Positions 16,856 through 25,411 of a stretch of DNA of 64,000 bases are shown piece by piece. Origin of the DNA: Streptomyces violascens (GTDB lineage Bacteria; Actinomycetota; Actinomycetes; Streptomycetales; Streptomycetaceae); assembly GCF_014649955.1 (NCBI RefSeq), contig NZ_BMUA01000016.1:119813-183812 (forward strand). Reading direction: 5' to 3'. Under the pieces are notes generated by a model. That model saw nothing but the letters and a program-made list of their open reading frames with translations, had not been told where the DNA came from and made no database searches. Position 1 is the first letter of the stretch; each line of letters begins with the position of its first letter. The position numbers were made by a program, and so were the translations under genes.

Positions 16856-17425
16856 TCACGGCAGGACGAACCAGTCCATCCCGAGCGCCGCGGCCAGGCC
16901 CACCACGAGCAGCCAGGAACCAAGGCGGGTACGCCCGTTGCGGCTCAGCTCGATGACCACCCCGCACAGGATCAGGGCGAGCCCGTACACCCCGACGACG
17001 AGCACGGAGGACCGCGTCGCAAGCCGCACGACGAGGATCACCCCCATCGCCGCCATGAGCACCCCGGCGGCGACCATGCGGATACGGCGCGCCTGCCGCG
17101 GGGCCATGCCGCGCCGCTCAGGCTCATCGGCAGGGTCGTCGACGGGCTCGTCGACGGACTCGGGGTCGTCCAAGTCCTCGGCAGCATCGGCACGTTGAGG
17201 ACCATGGGGCCGCTCGGAGGGCGTGGAGGGTCCACCCTCCCCGCCGGCCCCGGCAGCCTTCGCATCCCGAGCGGCTTCGGCGGCTTCCGCACCCCGCTCC
17301 TGCGGAGCCCGCTCGGCCGTGGGCCGGCTCGGGGCGTGGTTCGCTACCGCCGCTTCTGCCGCGCGGGACTCACCCCGCGCTTTAGGGGTCGCGTCCACCG
17401 CTTGTTCCTGATCCGAGGTGCTCAT
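16856..17425 (-). CDS. Small membrane protein with long acidic disordered N-terminus
   Basis: The 189-residue protein has about 105 N-terminal residues rich in Ala, Glu, Pro and Asp with no predicted structure, then a basic stretch (PRQARRIRMVAA). Three hydrophobic segments follow: AAGVLMAAMGVILVV, SVLVVGVYGLALILCGVVI and LGSWLLVVGLAAALGMDWFV. The layout resembles actinobacterial DUF3017-type proteins, but I cannot confirm family membership. Function unknown. It is convergent with the acyltransferase gene and separated from it by the strong hairpin. Confidence 0.7.
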   Translation of the reverse strand: MSTSDQEQAVDATPKARGESRAAEAAVANHAPSRPTAERAPQERGAEAAEAARDAKAAGAGGEGGPSTPSERPHGPQRADAAEDLDDPESVDEPVDDPADEPERRGMAPRQARRIRMVAAGVLMAAMGVILVVRLATRSSVLVVGVYGLALILCGVVIELSRNGRTRLGSWLLVVGLAAALGMDWFVLP

Positions 17426-17845
17426 GAGCCCGGATCGTAATCGCTTCCCCGTTACGGTGTTCCATCCAGGTCACGGCCGCGCCACACCTCGACGTGAGTC
17501 CCCTCACAGGCCGTCACCTGCGGGTTGAGCGCAGGACCCCGCCACCTGCGGCGCTCCCTCCGGGCGCGGATCACCTCGCGACAGCGGACAGCGCGCTGTC
17601 AACTCACCGTTCTCTTCTGGGACGTTGACCCTAATAGCAGGGCGAAATAGTCTTCCTCCATGTTCTCTACGGGGGTAGAGCACTGCTCTTGGGAGCGATG
17701 GGCGAGAGGTCGACGGCGAAGAACGCCGATCATTCCGCCGATCCGCGGCCCGGTCGATTCGCCGGGCACACCTGATCCACTCGCCGGGCCCGCACGGCCC
17801 GTCGTCGTGGATTCCGTTTTTTGCACGCAGCACGGGGGAAGCACG
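17426..17845. other. Intergenic region upstream of the SARP gene
   Basis: This 420-bp region carries the promoters of the SARP gene and the small membrane-protein gene. The SARP frame remains open upstream to 17660, but that extension (rich in Arg and Pro) does not belong to the SARP fold. No TCTCAG triple repeat like those at 19686 and 32678 is present here, so autoregulation through that motif is not suggested. Confidence 0.55.
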
Positions 17846-18613
17846 TTGAAAGTTCGCCTGCTCGGGTCCCTTGAATTGACCGACGGACACATCACGTTCA
17901 AGATTCCCGGCGAAAAACTCAGGGCGATCGTGGCGGCACTCGCCCTTTCGCCCAACCGTCCGGTATCCCGAAACGACCTCATCGACGAACTGTGGGGAGA
18001 GGAACTCCCGCGCAACGCCGAGAACTCCCTGCAAGGTCATGTGGCCCGGCTCCGCCGTGTCATCGAATCCCGTACGGGCCACGACGGCCTGCGGGAACTG
18101 ATCCGCACGTCCGGTTTCGGCTACGCCCTCGCACTCCCGGAGAGCGACGTGGACGCCTCGCTGTTCGAGTCACTGGTCCGCGAGGCGACCGCGCTCGGCC
18201 GGAGCGACCCGGACCGGTCGGTGCGGCTGCTCACCGAGGCGCTCTCGCTGTGGCGCGGGCCCGCGCTGCTCGACGCCGGGCAGGGCCTGATCAGCCGTAT
18301 GGCGTACACCCGGCTCACCGAGATCAGGCTCACCGCGTACGAGCACCTCTTCGACGCCGAGCTCGCCCGGGGCCTGCACCGTGAAGTCATCACGGAACTC
18401 CAGCAGTTGCACGCCCAGTACCCACTGCGGGAGCGGTTCTGTGAGCAGCTGATCACGGCGCTGTACCGCTCGGGCCGCCAGGCCGAGGCCCTTGACGCCT
18501 ACCACCGCACCCGGCAGCGGCTCTCGCACCACCTGGGTCTGGAGCCCGGCGAGGCGCTGCGGGCCAGGTTCCAGGGCATCCTGCGCCAGGAGCCGGTGCC
18601 CGCCGGACGCTGA
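17846..18613 (+). CDS. SARP-family pathway activator (small, AfsR/ActII-ORF4 type)
   Basis: Start chosen at the TTG at 17846 (MKVRLLGSLEL) because GGGGGA lies six bases upstream and the family fold begins exactly there; this gives 255 residues, the size of ActII-ORF4. Residues 10-90 are the winged-helix OmpR-type DNA-binding domain (PVSRNDLIDELWGEELPRNA, LIRTSGFGYALAL). Residues 95-245 are the bacterial transcriptional activator domain (LWRGPALLDAGQG, YRSGRQAEALDAYHRTRQRL). SARPs bind direct repeats spaced 11 bp just upstream of -10 boxes. Two such triplets occur in this window, at 19686-19714 and 32678-32706, flanking the cluster it presumably controls. In the valanimycin cluster the equivalent is VlmI. 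Confidence 0.9.
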   Translation: MKVRLLGSLELTDGHITFKIPGEKLRAIVAALALSPNRPVSRNDLIDELWGEELPRNAENSLQGHVARLRRVIESRTGHDGLRELIRTSGFGYALALPESDVDASLFESLVREATALGRSDPDRSVRLLTEALSLWRGPALLDAGQGLISRMAYTRLTEIRLTAYEHLFDAELARGLHREVITELQQLHAQYPLRERFCEQLITALYRSGRQAEALDAYHRTRQRLSHHLGLEPGEALRARFQGILRQEPVPAGR

Positions 18614-18625
18614 ACACACCGTATT

Positions 18626-19618
18626 TCAGAGGGAGTTGGTGACGCGAAGGAGCTGCCAGACGGCGCCCGCCCTGGCCCTTCCCTGGAAGGCCAGGTACTC
18701 GGGCAGGACCAGGTGCGGCGCCCATTTCTCCTTGTACGCCAGTTGGCTCGCGGCGGGGTACACCTTCTCGCCGTGCGCGGCGAGCTGCCGCAGGAACCAG
18801 GCCGTGGGCCGGCTGGCGGAGGGCGCCTCGCGCTCGGGCGTGAGTCCGGTGAACGGGGTGAAGCCGAAGTGCAGCCACTCGGCGCCCTCCCCGCGGAAGG
18901 CCTCCACGGCCGTCAGGTTGATCGCCTCCAGGACGCCCGGCGCGGTTCCCGGCAGCCGGCGGCTCAGGTCGTGCAGCAGTCCGGCGCGCTTGCCGAAGGC
19001 CGGCGCGTACGAGATGTAGGCCACGAGTTCGCCGTCGATCCGGCCCGCGAACAGCCGGCGGTGCACCTGCCCGGGGCCGCCGAGCTGGCCCACGAGGAAC
19101 TCGATCTCCTTGACGTGGCGCCCCTTGCCGCGCAGCCACTGCCGGTCGATGCTCCGCACCTCCCCGGCGATGTTCTCGTACGGCACTTCGGCCACCTGGA
19201 GACCGCTGCGGCGTGCCCGCGACACCTTGTTGCGCAGTTTCACGAACCGCGAGCCCTTGAGCCCGAATTCGGGCAGGTGCAGGGAGTAGGAGGCACCGAC
19301 CTGATTCACGGTGAATCCGCAGCGCACGTAGAGATCGACGTCCTCGCTCTGCAACTGGACGGCTGCCACCGTGCTCCGGCGCGCCCGCGCGAAATCGAGG
19401 AATCCGCGCAGGAGTTCCTCCCGCGCATGCTCCGGCGCGAACACGCCGCCGAACTGCATCAGATACTTTCCCGCCCTCCTGCAGGCGATCACACCCGCAC
19501 TGCCGGGCACGGTGAAGTACTCGTTTCCCGTGTTCATCGCCAGAAACGCGCTGGGATTGTCCGCGTAGTCCCGTAGTTGATGCAGAACGCTGTCAATGGC
19601 AAGGACATGACCGGTCAT
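18626..19618 (-). CDS. Free-standing aminoacyl-tRNA transferase domain (VlmA/MprF C-terminal, DUF2156 family)
   Basis: A 330-residue soluble protein with the fold of the MprF phosphatidylglycerol-lysyltransferase catalytic domain. Its typical segments are GFTVNQVGASYSLHLPEFGL, KGSRFVKLRNKVSRARRSGL and the C-terminal SQLAYKEKWAPHLVLPEYL. No membrane flippase domain is attached. In valanimycin biosynthesis the homologous VlmA moves the seryl group from seryl-tRNA to isobutylhydroxylamine. The same reaction on a different hydroxylamine is proposed here. A strong GGAGGAG precedes the ATG. The gene is divergent from the main biosynthetic operon and shares the promoter region with the SARP repeats. 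No seryl-tRNA synthetase gene is seen in the window. Confidence 0.85.
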   Translation of the reverse strand: MTGHVLAIDSVLHQLRDYADNPSAFLAMNTGNEYFTVPGSAGVIACRRAGKYLMQFGGVFAPEHAREELLRGFLDFARARRSTVAAVQLQSEDVDLYVRCGFTVNQVGASYSLHLPEFGLKGSRFVKLRNKVSRARRSGLQVAEVPYENIAGEVRSIDRQWLRGKGRHVKEIEFLVGQLGGPGQVHRRLFAGRIDGELVAYISYAPAFGKRAGLLHDLSRRLPGTAPGVLEAINLTAVEAFRGEGAEWLHFGFTPFTGLTPEREAPSASRPTAWFLRQLAAHGEKVYPAASQLAYKEKWAPHLVLPEYLAFQGRARAGAVWQLLRVTNSL

Positions 19619-19685
19619 CGAAGCTCCTCCGCTGGTCGTCCGGCGAATCGTGCCACCGTGCCGTGTCGAATTCGCTGAAGCCGCC

Positions 19686-19714
19686 GTCTCAGCGCCGTCT
19701 CAGGTGCTTCTCAG
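19686..19714 (+). promoter_or_regulatory. Triple 11-bp-spaced TCTCAG repeat, candidate SARP site
   Basis: GTCTCAG (19686-19692), GTCTCAG (19697-19703) and TTCTCAG (19708-19714) recur at exact 11-bp intervals. The last ends about 8 bp before an A-rich -10-like element (GAAAAAT at 19723). This is the architecture of SARP operators. It lies in the divergent region between the VlmA-like gene and the main operon. The same triplet recurs at 32678-32706. Confidence 0.75.
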
Positions 19715-19794
19715 CCAGGGCTGAAAAATTTACGGCGAAACATTCAAGCAATTCCGCCGCGCAGCGCGGGGCGGACGTAAAACGGGGGCCTTGC

Positions 19795-21465
19795 GTGACC
19801 GGAATATCAGCGAAATCGCGTGCACTACTGCATCCCGACGACGTGCTGCTCCCCCAGGGGGCGCGCTCCTACGGCTCGTACGTGGCGGGGAAGAGCGTGC
19901 CGGGTGAGGAGTGGGTGTACGTCGTCGACTCGGCGGCTCTCCTCGACGACGCGTTCGCGAGTCTCACGCTGAAACGGAAGCTGGAGAAGGGCTGGACGCC
20001 GATCGGGCCGCTGCCCGGCTCGATCGTCGCCCGCGTGGCCAAGGCCTCCGCCGGCACGGTCGGGGAGGTCCTCGAAGCGGCCGCGGGCGCCGCCGCCGAA
20101 TGGGGTGCGACGCCTTTGGACGTACGCCTCGACCAGGTCTGCTCCCTGCTGCGCGAGCGCATCGCCGAGCGCACCGACGAGATCATCGAGGTGCTCGTCC
20201 AGGAGGGCCACCCGCTGGCGCTCGCCCGCTGGGAGGTGTCCGGGATGCTGCAGTGCTGGAGCCCGGAGTCGATCGGCTTCTACCACTCGCAGATGATCCA
20301 GGAGTTCCGGCACGGGGTGCGCGAGATCTCCGTGCGGCGCAGGCCGGACGGGGTGGTGTGCCTCAACCCGCCGCAGAACGCGCCGATGGCCAGCGCCCTG
20401 CTCGGCGTGTACTCGATCTTCGCGGGCAACGCTCTGGTGGTGCGGGCACCGCGCAGCGGCCCGCTCGGCGTGATGTACGCCCTGCAGGAGCTGGTCGCCC
20501 CCGTACTCGACGAGGTGGGCGCGCCGCCCGGCACGCTCGGCGTGGTGTGCGGGGACCCGGGGCCGATGCTGAACTCCTGGCTCACCAGTGAGCATGTCGA
20601 CGACATCATGTATTTCGGCAGCAGCGAGAGCGGCATCCGGTTCCAGGAGGGGTGCATCGCCGCCGGGAAGAAGCCGATCCTCGAACTCGCCGGCAATGAC
20701 ATCGTGACCGTCTGGAAGGACGCCGATGTCGAACTCGCCGCCGAGGCGCTCACCGAGGGTTTCTACGGTTCCGGCCAGCTCTGCATGATTCCCAATCAGG
20801 TGGTGGCCCACCCCGACGTCGCCGACCGCCTGGTGGCCGAACTGGCCCGCCAGGCCCGGCGGATCAGGCCCGGCCGAGCGAGGGACGAAGGGGTGCTGCT
20901 CACCCCGGTGCTGCGCAACGAGAAGTTCTTCGAGTGCCTCGACGACGCCCTGGCGCACGGCGCCGAGCTGGTCTGCGGCGGCCATGCCACGCAGCTCGAC
21001 GGAACGCGGGACGCCAACGGCATCTTCCTGGAGCCGACCGTGGTGCGCGTGAACGGGCTCGCCCAGGCGCGGCGGGTGCAGGCGGTGCGGCACGAGACGT
21101 TCTTCCCGCTGCTCCCGGTCGTCGTGGCCGAACAGGGCGAGGACGACGAGCTGTTGGCGTCCTTCATCGACTTCGTGAACACCAACTGGTACGGCCTGCG
21201 CAACTCGCTGTGGGCGAAGGACCGCGCGGTCATCGACCGGTTCGTGGCCCGGGTCACCGAGGGCGGGCTGCTCAAGGTCAACGACTCGCACATCGGGTTC
21301 CTGCCGTATCTGCCCTCGCACGGCGGCACCGGCCTGACCGGCGGCGTGTTCGGCGAGGCCAACTATCCGATGCTGCGCACCACCCATGTGCAGGGCGTGA
21401 GCGTCGCACCCGGCGGGATCCGCCCGCGCGACGCCGTGTTCGGCACCGGCAGCAGTGCGGCCTGA
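19795..21465 (+). CDS. Aldehyde dehydrogenase-superfamily enzyme (acyl/aldehyde step)
   Basis: Start chosen at the GTG at 19795 (MTGISAKSRALLHPDD) after GGGGG; an in-frame ATG at 19663 would place coding sequence across the SARP repeats. The 556-residue protein has the ALDH catalytic elements: Glu297 in LELAGNDIV and the nucleophile Cys330 in YGSGQLCMIPNQ. The N-terminal 90 residues are longer than in standard ALDHs. Followed by an aminotransferase, it could run in the reductive direction to make an aldehyde from an activated fatty acid, which is then aminated to an alkylamine. That direction is inference. It is the first gene of an eight-gene operon. Confidence 0.82.
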   Translation: MTGISAKSRALLHPDDVLLPQGARSYGSYVAGKSVPGEEWVYVVDSAALLDDAFASLTLKRKLEKGWTPIGPLPGSIVARVAKASAGTVGEVLEAAAGAAAEWGATPLDVRLDQVCSLLRERIAERTDEIIEVLVQEGHPLALARWEVSGMLQCWSPESIGFYHSQMIQEFRHGVREISVRRRPDGVVCLNPPQNAPMASALLGVYSIFAGNALVVRAPRSGPLGVMYALQELVAPVLDEVGAPPGTLGVVCGDPGPMLNSWLTSEHVDDIMYFGSSESGIRFQEGCIAAGKKPILELAGNDIVTVWKDADVELAAEALTEGFYGSGQLCMIPNQVVAHPDVADRLVAELARQARRIRPGRARDEGVLLTPVLRNEKFFECLDDALAHGAELVCGGHATQLDGTRDANGIFLEPTVVRVNGLAQARRVQAVRHETFFPLLPVVVAEQGEDDELLASFIDFVNTNWYGLRNSLWAKDRAVIDRFVARVTEGGLLKVNDSHIGFLPYLPSHGGTGLTGGVFGEANYPMLRTTHVQGVSVAPGGIRPRDAVFGTGSSAA

Positions 21466-21475
21466 GGAGGATCCG

Positions 21476-22609
21476 ATGCGTTCGACGGAACGGGCCGCGG
21501 AGGTCTGCGAGCGTTTCCTGCCCGGGCTGCTCGGCAAGCTCGCCGACATCCCGCTGAGCGAACTGGAGGCGCCGGGCAGCCCGGCCCTCGCCCACTTCAA
21601 GGCGTGCAAGGGCCCGGGTCTGGTGATCCCGGAGGCCTACCAGGGCAGCGGCGCCACGCCGCTGGAGGCGCTCGCCGTTGTGCGGGCGATCGCGGCGGCC
21701 TCGCCGTCGCTGGCCGTGGGCACCGCCATGCACCACTTCTCGGTGGCGACCCTGTTCACGCTCGCCGACAGCATCAAGAGCAGCGGCATGGAGTGGGCGC
21801 TGCTCGAAGGCATCGCCGAACAGGGCCTCCTGGTCTCGTCGGGCTTCGCCGAGGGGCGGCCCGGACAGGGCATCCTGTCGCCGACCATGACCGCGGCGAA
21901 GGCCGAGGGCGGCTATCTCGTCAACGGCTCGAAGAAGCCGTGCAGCCTGGCGCGCTCCATGGATCTGCTCACCGCGTCCGTGGCGTTGCCCACCGATTCC
22001 GGCTCCGAGATGGCGGTGCTCCTGGTGCCGCGCGGCACCCCGGGCATCACCGTCCACCCGTTCTGGAAGAGCTGGGCGCTGGCCGGCGCGGAGAGCGACG
22101 AGGTGCGGCTCACGGACGCCTTCGTGGACGAACAGCTCGTCGTGCGGCCGGAGTTGGGGGGCGCCGGAGAGCTGGACGAGCTCCAGACGGTCGGCTTCAT
22201 CTGGTTCGAGCTGCTGATCTCGGCCTCGTACCTGGGCATGGCCGGCGCGCTCGTGGAGCGGGCGCACGCCGCGGGCCGGGGCAGCGCCTCCGACCGGGCC
22301 GAGCTGTTCATGACGTACGAGAGCGCGGGCCTGCTCCTGGAGGGCGTGGCGCGGATGCTCGGGGACGGCGAGCACGGCAACGAGGCGCTCGCCAAGACAC
22401 TGGTGGCCCGGTACGCGGCGCAGGACGCGCTCGGCGTGGCGGTGCGGCGAGCCGTGGAGCTGCTCGGCGGCATGGCGTTCATCGGCTCGTCCGACGTGGC
22501 CTACCTCGCCGCTGTCTCGCACGGGCTCGCCTTCCACCCGCCCTCACGGGCGAGCTTCGCGGCGCCCTTCCTCGACCACGTCGACGGCCACCCGCTGCGG
22601 CTGGCCTGA
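21476..22609 (+). CDS. Acyl-CoA-dehydrogenase-fold flavoenzyme, candidate alkylamine N-hydroxylase (VlmH-like)
   Basis: A 377-residue protein from the ATG at 21476, preceded by GAGGAGG. It aligns with the acyl-CoA dehydrogenase fold (GLVIPEAYQGSGATPLEAL; GGYLVNGSKKPCSLAR; AVELLGGMAFIGSSDVAYL). The usual C-terminal Glu-Gly-Thr active-site motif of true dehydrogenases is absent (HPPSRASFAAP instead). Two-component flavin monooxygenases such as isobutylamine N-hydroxylase VlmH share this fold and need a separate flavin reductase; one is encoded four genes downstream. I therefore propose N-hydroxylation of the amine produced by the neighbouring aminotransferase. A dehydrogenase or other monooxygenase role remains possible. 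Confidence 0.75.
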   Translation: MRSTERAAEVCERFLPGLLGKLADIPLSELEAPGSPALAHFKACKGPGLVIPEAYQGSGATPLEALAVVRAIAAASPSLAVGTAMHHFSVATLFTLADSIKSSGMEWALLEGIAEQGLLVSSGFAEGRPGQGILSPTMTAAKAEGGYLVNGSKKPCSLARSMDLLTASVALPTDSGSEMAVLLVPRGTPGITVHPFWKSWALAGAESDEVRLTDAFVDEQLVVRPELGGAGELDELQTVGFIWFELLISASYLGMAGALVERAHAAGRGSASDRAELFMTYESAGLLLEGVARMLGDGEHGNEALAKTLVARYAAQDALGVAVRRAVELLGGMAFIGSSDVAYLAAVSHGLAFHPPSRASFAAPFLDHVDGHPLRLA

Positions 22610-22623
22610 AGGGGGTGGACACC

Positions 22624-23910
22624 GTGACGGTCACGACAACACCGGTCAGGGAACTGCCCGACCGGGACGCCCTCGGCCGCCTGTACCGGGCCCGGCTCAG
22701 CAAGGGCCGGGCGACGCTCGGCGAGATGTTCGGCGGCCATGTGGAAGTGGAGTCCGAGGGGGCCTGGGTCACCACGGCCGAGGGGCGCAAGTTCCTCAAC
22801 TGCGGGGGCTACGGCGTCTTCATCACCGGCGCGAAGCATCCCACGGTGATGCGTCACGTACGGGAGCAGCTGGAGCGGCACCCGGTGGCGACCCGACTCT
22901 TCATGGAGCCGCAGATCGCCCTCGCCGCCGACGCCCTGGTGTCCGTCGCCCCGCCCGGCCTGGAGCGGGTGCACTTCGCGGGCTCGGGCGCCGAGGCGGT
23001 CGAGGCCGCGATCAAGGTGGCCCGCACGCGCGGCAGGACCCGGCTCATCGCGATGGCGGACGGCTACCACGGCAAGACGATGGGCGCCCTCAGCCTCACC
23101 GGCAAGGACGTCTTCCAGGACCCCTTCCGCCCGCTGCTTCCTTCGGTCACCCATGTGCCGTACGGCGAGGTGGAGGCCCTGCGCAAGGAGCTCGCAACCT
23201 GTCCGGGCGAGGGCTGCGTCTTCGTCGAACCCGTACAGGGCGAGGCGGGGGTCGTCATTGCCCCGCCCGGCTATCTGGGCGCGGTCGAGAACGCGTGCCG
23301 CGAGTACGGGGCGCTGCTCGCTGTCGACGAGATCCAGACCGGTCTCGGCCGGCTCGGCACCTGGTGGGGCTGCGGGCCCGAGGGGGTGCGCCCCGATCTG
23401 CTGCTCGTCGGCAAGGGACTCAGCGGCGGCGTGGTCCCGGTGTCCGCGGTGCTCGCGACGCCGGAGGTGTTCGATGCCTTCGACCGCGACCCGTATCTGC
23501 ACACCTCGACGTTCTCCGGGGCGCCGCTTGCCATGGCCGCCGCGCGCGGCGCGATCGCGGCGCTGCGCGAGGACAACCTGGTGGGGCGGGCTCGGGTTCT
23601 CGGCGAGGAGATTCTGCGGGTCGTCGGCCGGATCGTGCGCGGCCACTACGGGCCGGTCGTGCGCGAGGTGCGCGGCCGCGGACTGATGCTGGGCATCGAG
23701 TTCGCCGAACCCGGCCCGGCGGGCGACCTGCTGATCGAGCTGATCCAGCACGGTGTCATCGCCAACCACTCCCTCAACTCCCATCTGGTCCTGCGGCTCA
23801 CCCCGCCCGCGGTCCTGACCCGCGGCGATCTGGACTTCCTGTACGAGGCGGTGGACCGGGCCTGCCGGGCCCAGGCCGCCCGCTACACCCCGACCCGTGA
23901 AAGTGGCTGA
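22624..23910 (+). CDS. Class III PLP-dependent aminotransferase
   Basis: Start at the GTG at 22624 with GGGGG eight bases upstream; a GTG at 22615 is less well placed. The 428-residue protein shows the class III hallmarks: the PLP phosphate loop FAGSGAEAVEAAIKVART, the cofactor Asp in LLAVDEIQTGLGR and the Schiff-base Lys in LLLVGKGLSGGVVPVSAV. These omega-type aminotransferases convert aldehydes or ketones to primary amines. Placed directly after an ALDH-family gene and a candidate N-hydroxylase, it probably supplies the alkylamine. In valanimycin this role is filled instead by valine decarboxylation. Confidence 0.88.
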   Translation: MTVTTTPVRELPDRDALGRLYRARLSKGRATLGEMFGGHVEVESEGAWVTTAEGRKFLNCGGYGVFITGAKHPTVMRHVREQLERHPVATRLFMEPQIALAADALVSVAPPGLERVHFAGSGAEAVEAAIKVARTRGRTRLIAMADGYHGKTMGALSLTGKDVFQDPFRPLLPSVTHVPYGEVEALRKELATCPGEGCVFVEPVQGEAGVVIAPPGYLGAVENACREYGALLAVDEIQTGLGRLGTWWGCGPEGVRPDLLLVGKGLSGGVVPVSAVLATPEVFDAFDRDPYLHTSTFSGAPLAMAAARGAIAALREDNLVGRARVLGEEILRVVGRIVRGHYGPVVREVRGRGLMLGIEFAEPGPAGDLLIELIQHGVIANHSLNSHLVLRLTPPAVLTRGDLDFLYEAVDRACRAQAARYTPTRESG

Positions 23911-23917
23911 GACAACC

Positions 23918-24436
23918 ATGCGCAGCACTCAACTGACCGTCCGTGTCGAGGCCGTCTGCCCCGGCACGGCCTACCACCGCATCAAGGACTACGCGCGCTA
24001 CCCCGAACTCGCCCCCGTCGTACGGTCTGTGACGGTCCATGAGGTGGGTGAGGGAGAGGAGCGCAGCGACTGGGAGGTGTACTTCCGCAACGGCATCCTG
24101 CGCTGGACGGAGACCGACCGGTTCGACGAGGCGAAGCTGCGGATCGCCTTCCGTCAACTCGAAGGCGATTTCGCCGAGTTCACCGGCACGTGGTCGGTGA
24201 CGCCGGACGGGGAGGGGTGCCTGGTGGACTTCGCGGCCGAGTTCGACTTCGGCATTCCGAGCCTGGCGGGCATTCTCGACCCGGTCGCGGCGCGGGTCCT
24301 GAAGGAGACCATCGGCGTGGTCGTCACCAGCCTCTTCGAGCGGGCCCATGTGGTCGGCGACGACCCGGTGGCACGCTCGGTCGCCCGGGCCGCCGCGGGC
24401 GCGCCGCACCGGGACCTCCCCGGAGCGGCCGCCTGA
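23918..24436 (+). CDS. SRPBCC (START/polyketide-cyclase-like) protein
   Basis: A 172-residue protein with the coenzyme-Q-binding/polyketide-cyclase SRPBCC pattern: TAYHRIKDYARYPELAPVVR at the N-terminus, a central beta-sheet region (WEVYFRNGILRWTETDRF) and a C-terminal helix (VLKETIGVVVTSLFERAH). The ATG at 23918 is preferred; a GTG at 23897 would overlap the aminotransferase gene by 14 bp and lacks a ribosome site. The fold binds hydrophobic ligands and could hold the lipophilic intermediate for its partners. The stop overlaps the next start (TGATG). Its catalytic role, if any, is unknown. Confidence 0.8.
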   Translation: MRSTQLTVRVEAVCPGTAYHRIKDYARYPELAPVVRSVTVHEVGEGEERSDWEVYFRNGILRWTETDRFDEAKLRIAFRQLEGDFAEFTGTWSVTPDGEGCLVDFAAEFDFGIPSLAGILDPVAARVLKETIGVVVTSLFERAHVVGDDPVARSVARAAAGAPHRDLPGAAA

Positions 24437-24927
24437 TGGACGCGAAGAACCTCTTCGAGACACCGGTGACGTACCGCCTCGTCCGCCTTGAGTACGCGGT
24501 CGGGCTCGCGGTGGCCGCCGGGCTGCTCCTCGCCCACCTCGGCGAGGTGCGGTGGGGGGTGGCGGCCGGGCTTTTCGTGTACATCGACCTGATCGGCTAC
24601 ATCCCGGGGGCGATCGCCCACCACAAAAGCCCGGGCGGCCGTGTCCCGCAGGCCTATTACGTGCTCTACAACGTGATGCACAGCCTCGCCACGCAGACAC
24701 TGGTGGCGCTCGCGTGGATCTGGCTCTTCGGCGCCGAGTGGGCGCTGCTCGCGCTGCCCATCCACCTGTTCGGCGACCGGGCGGTCTTCGGGAACTTCCT
24801 GAAGCCGTTCGGCGTGAGCTTCGAACCCGTGGCGCACCCCGCGTACCAGCGCTTCAGCGGCGAGTACGCGGCCGGAACCACGGACCGAAAGCGCCACATC
24901 GTACGCCTCGGCGCGAGGCCGTCATGA
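24436..24927 (+). CDS. Small polytopic membrane protein, candidate VlmO-like N-N bond-forming enzyme
   Basis: A 163-residue protein with four hydrophobic segments, for example YAVGLAVAAGLLLAHLG, GLFVYIDLIGYIPGAIAHH, LYNVMHSLATQTLVALAWIW and LLALPIHLFGDRAVFGNFL. Conserved-looking polar residues sit in or next to the helices (IDLIGY, IAHHKS, VMHS, HLFGDR). The Asp and His pattern recalls membrane metal-dependent hydrolases. In valanimycin biosynthesis the membrane protein VlmO makes the N-N bond by rearranging O-seryl-hydroxylamine to a hydrazine. This is the only small membrane protein in the operon and lies two genes before vlmB-like, so it is the best candidate for that step. I cannot confirm homology without alignment. 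Confidence 0.6.
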   Translation: MDAKNLFETPVTYRLVRLEYAVGLAVAAGLLLAHLGEVRWGVAAGLFVYIDLIGYIPGAIAHHKSPGGRVPQAYYVLYNVMHSLATQTLVALAWIWLFGAEWALLALPIHLFGDRAVFGNFLKPFGVSFEPVAHPAYQRFSGEYAAGTTDRKRHIVRLGARPS

Positions 24928-25406
24928 CGGCGCCGGGAAGCGTGTCCACCCGTACGGGCTGGCGGTTCGCGTCGGGGGTGTCCGTGCTGACCTGCGGGGC
25001 GGCGGACCGGGCGCACGGGGTCACGGTCAGCACCCTGTCCGTGGCCTCGGTCCACCCGCCGATGGTCTCGGTGGCGCTGCGCCGGGGCAGCCGGGGGCTC
25101 GGCGCCCTGCTCACCGCCGGCCGCTTCGTCGTCAACGGGCTCTCGGTCCAACAGGCCCCGCTGGCACGGTACTTCGCGCGCAAGGACCGCAGCGACGGGC
25201 TGGCCCTGTTCGGCCCCGAGGCCGAGTCGGCGTGGGAGCCGTACACCGCCGACGGGGTGCCGCTGCTCGCCGGAACGGTCGGCCGTCTGGAGTGCCGGAT
25301 CGAGCGGACCGTACCCGTCGGCGACCACGAACTGCTCATCGCCCGCGTGCTCGGCTCGTACCTCGGCAGCGGCACTCCCCTGCTCAACATCGACACCAGG
25401 AGCTGA
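24924..25406 (+). CDS. Flavin reductase-like FMN/FAD-binding protein (VlmR-like)
   Basis: A 160-residue protein of the flavin reductase (HpaC/ActVB) family: TRTGWRFASGVSVLTC at the N-terminus, HGVTVSTLSVASVHPPMVSV as the flavin-binding core, and FVVNGLSVQQAPLARYFA. Such enzymes supply reduced flavin to a partner monooxygenase. The candidate N-hydroxylase upstream is the obvious partner, as VlmR is for VlmH. The ATG overlaps the previous stop (ATGA), showing tight coupling in the operon. Family assignment is clear; the pairing is by context. Confidence 0.88.
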   Translation: MTAPGSVSTRTGWRFASGVSVLTCGAADRAHGVTVSTLSVASVHPPMVSVALRRGSRGLGALLTAGRFVVNGLSVQQAPLARYFARKDRSDGLALFGPEAESAWEPYTADGVPLLAGTVGRLECRIERTVPVGDHELLIARVLGSYLGSGTPLLNIDTRS

Positions 25407-25411
25407 ATCCG

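Noticed and set aside
17660..17845. Upstream ATG start for the SARP
   Set aside because: The added 62 residues are Arg/Pro-rich and unlike SARPs; TTG at 17846 has a ribosome site and gives the standard length.
19663..19794. Upstream ATG start for the ALDH-family gene
   Set aside because: It would make the triple SARP-type repeats and the promoter part of the coding sequence; the GTG at 19795 has a ribosome site and starts near the conserved fold.
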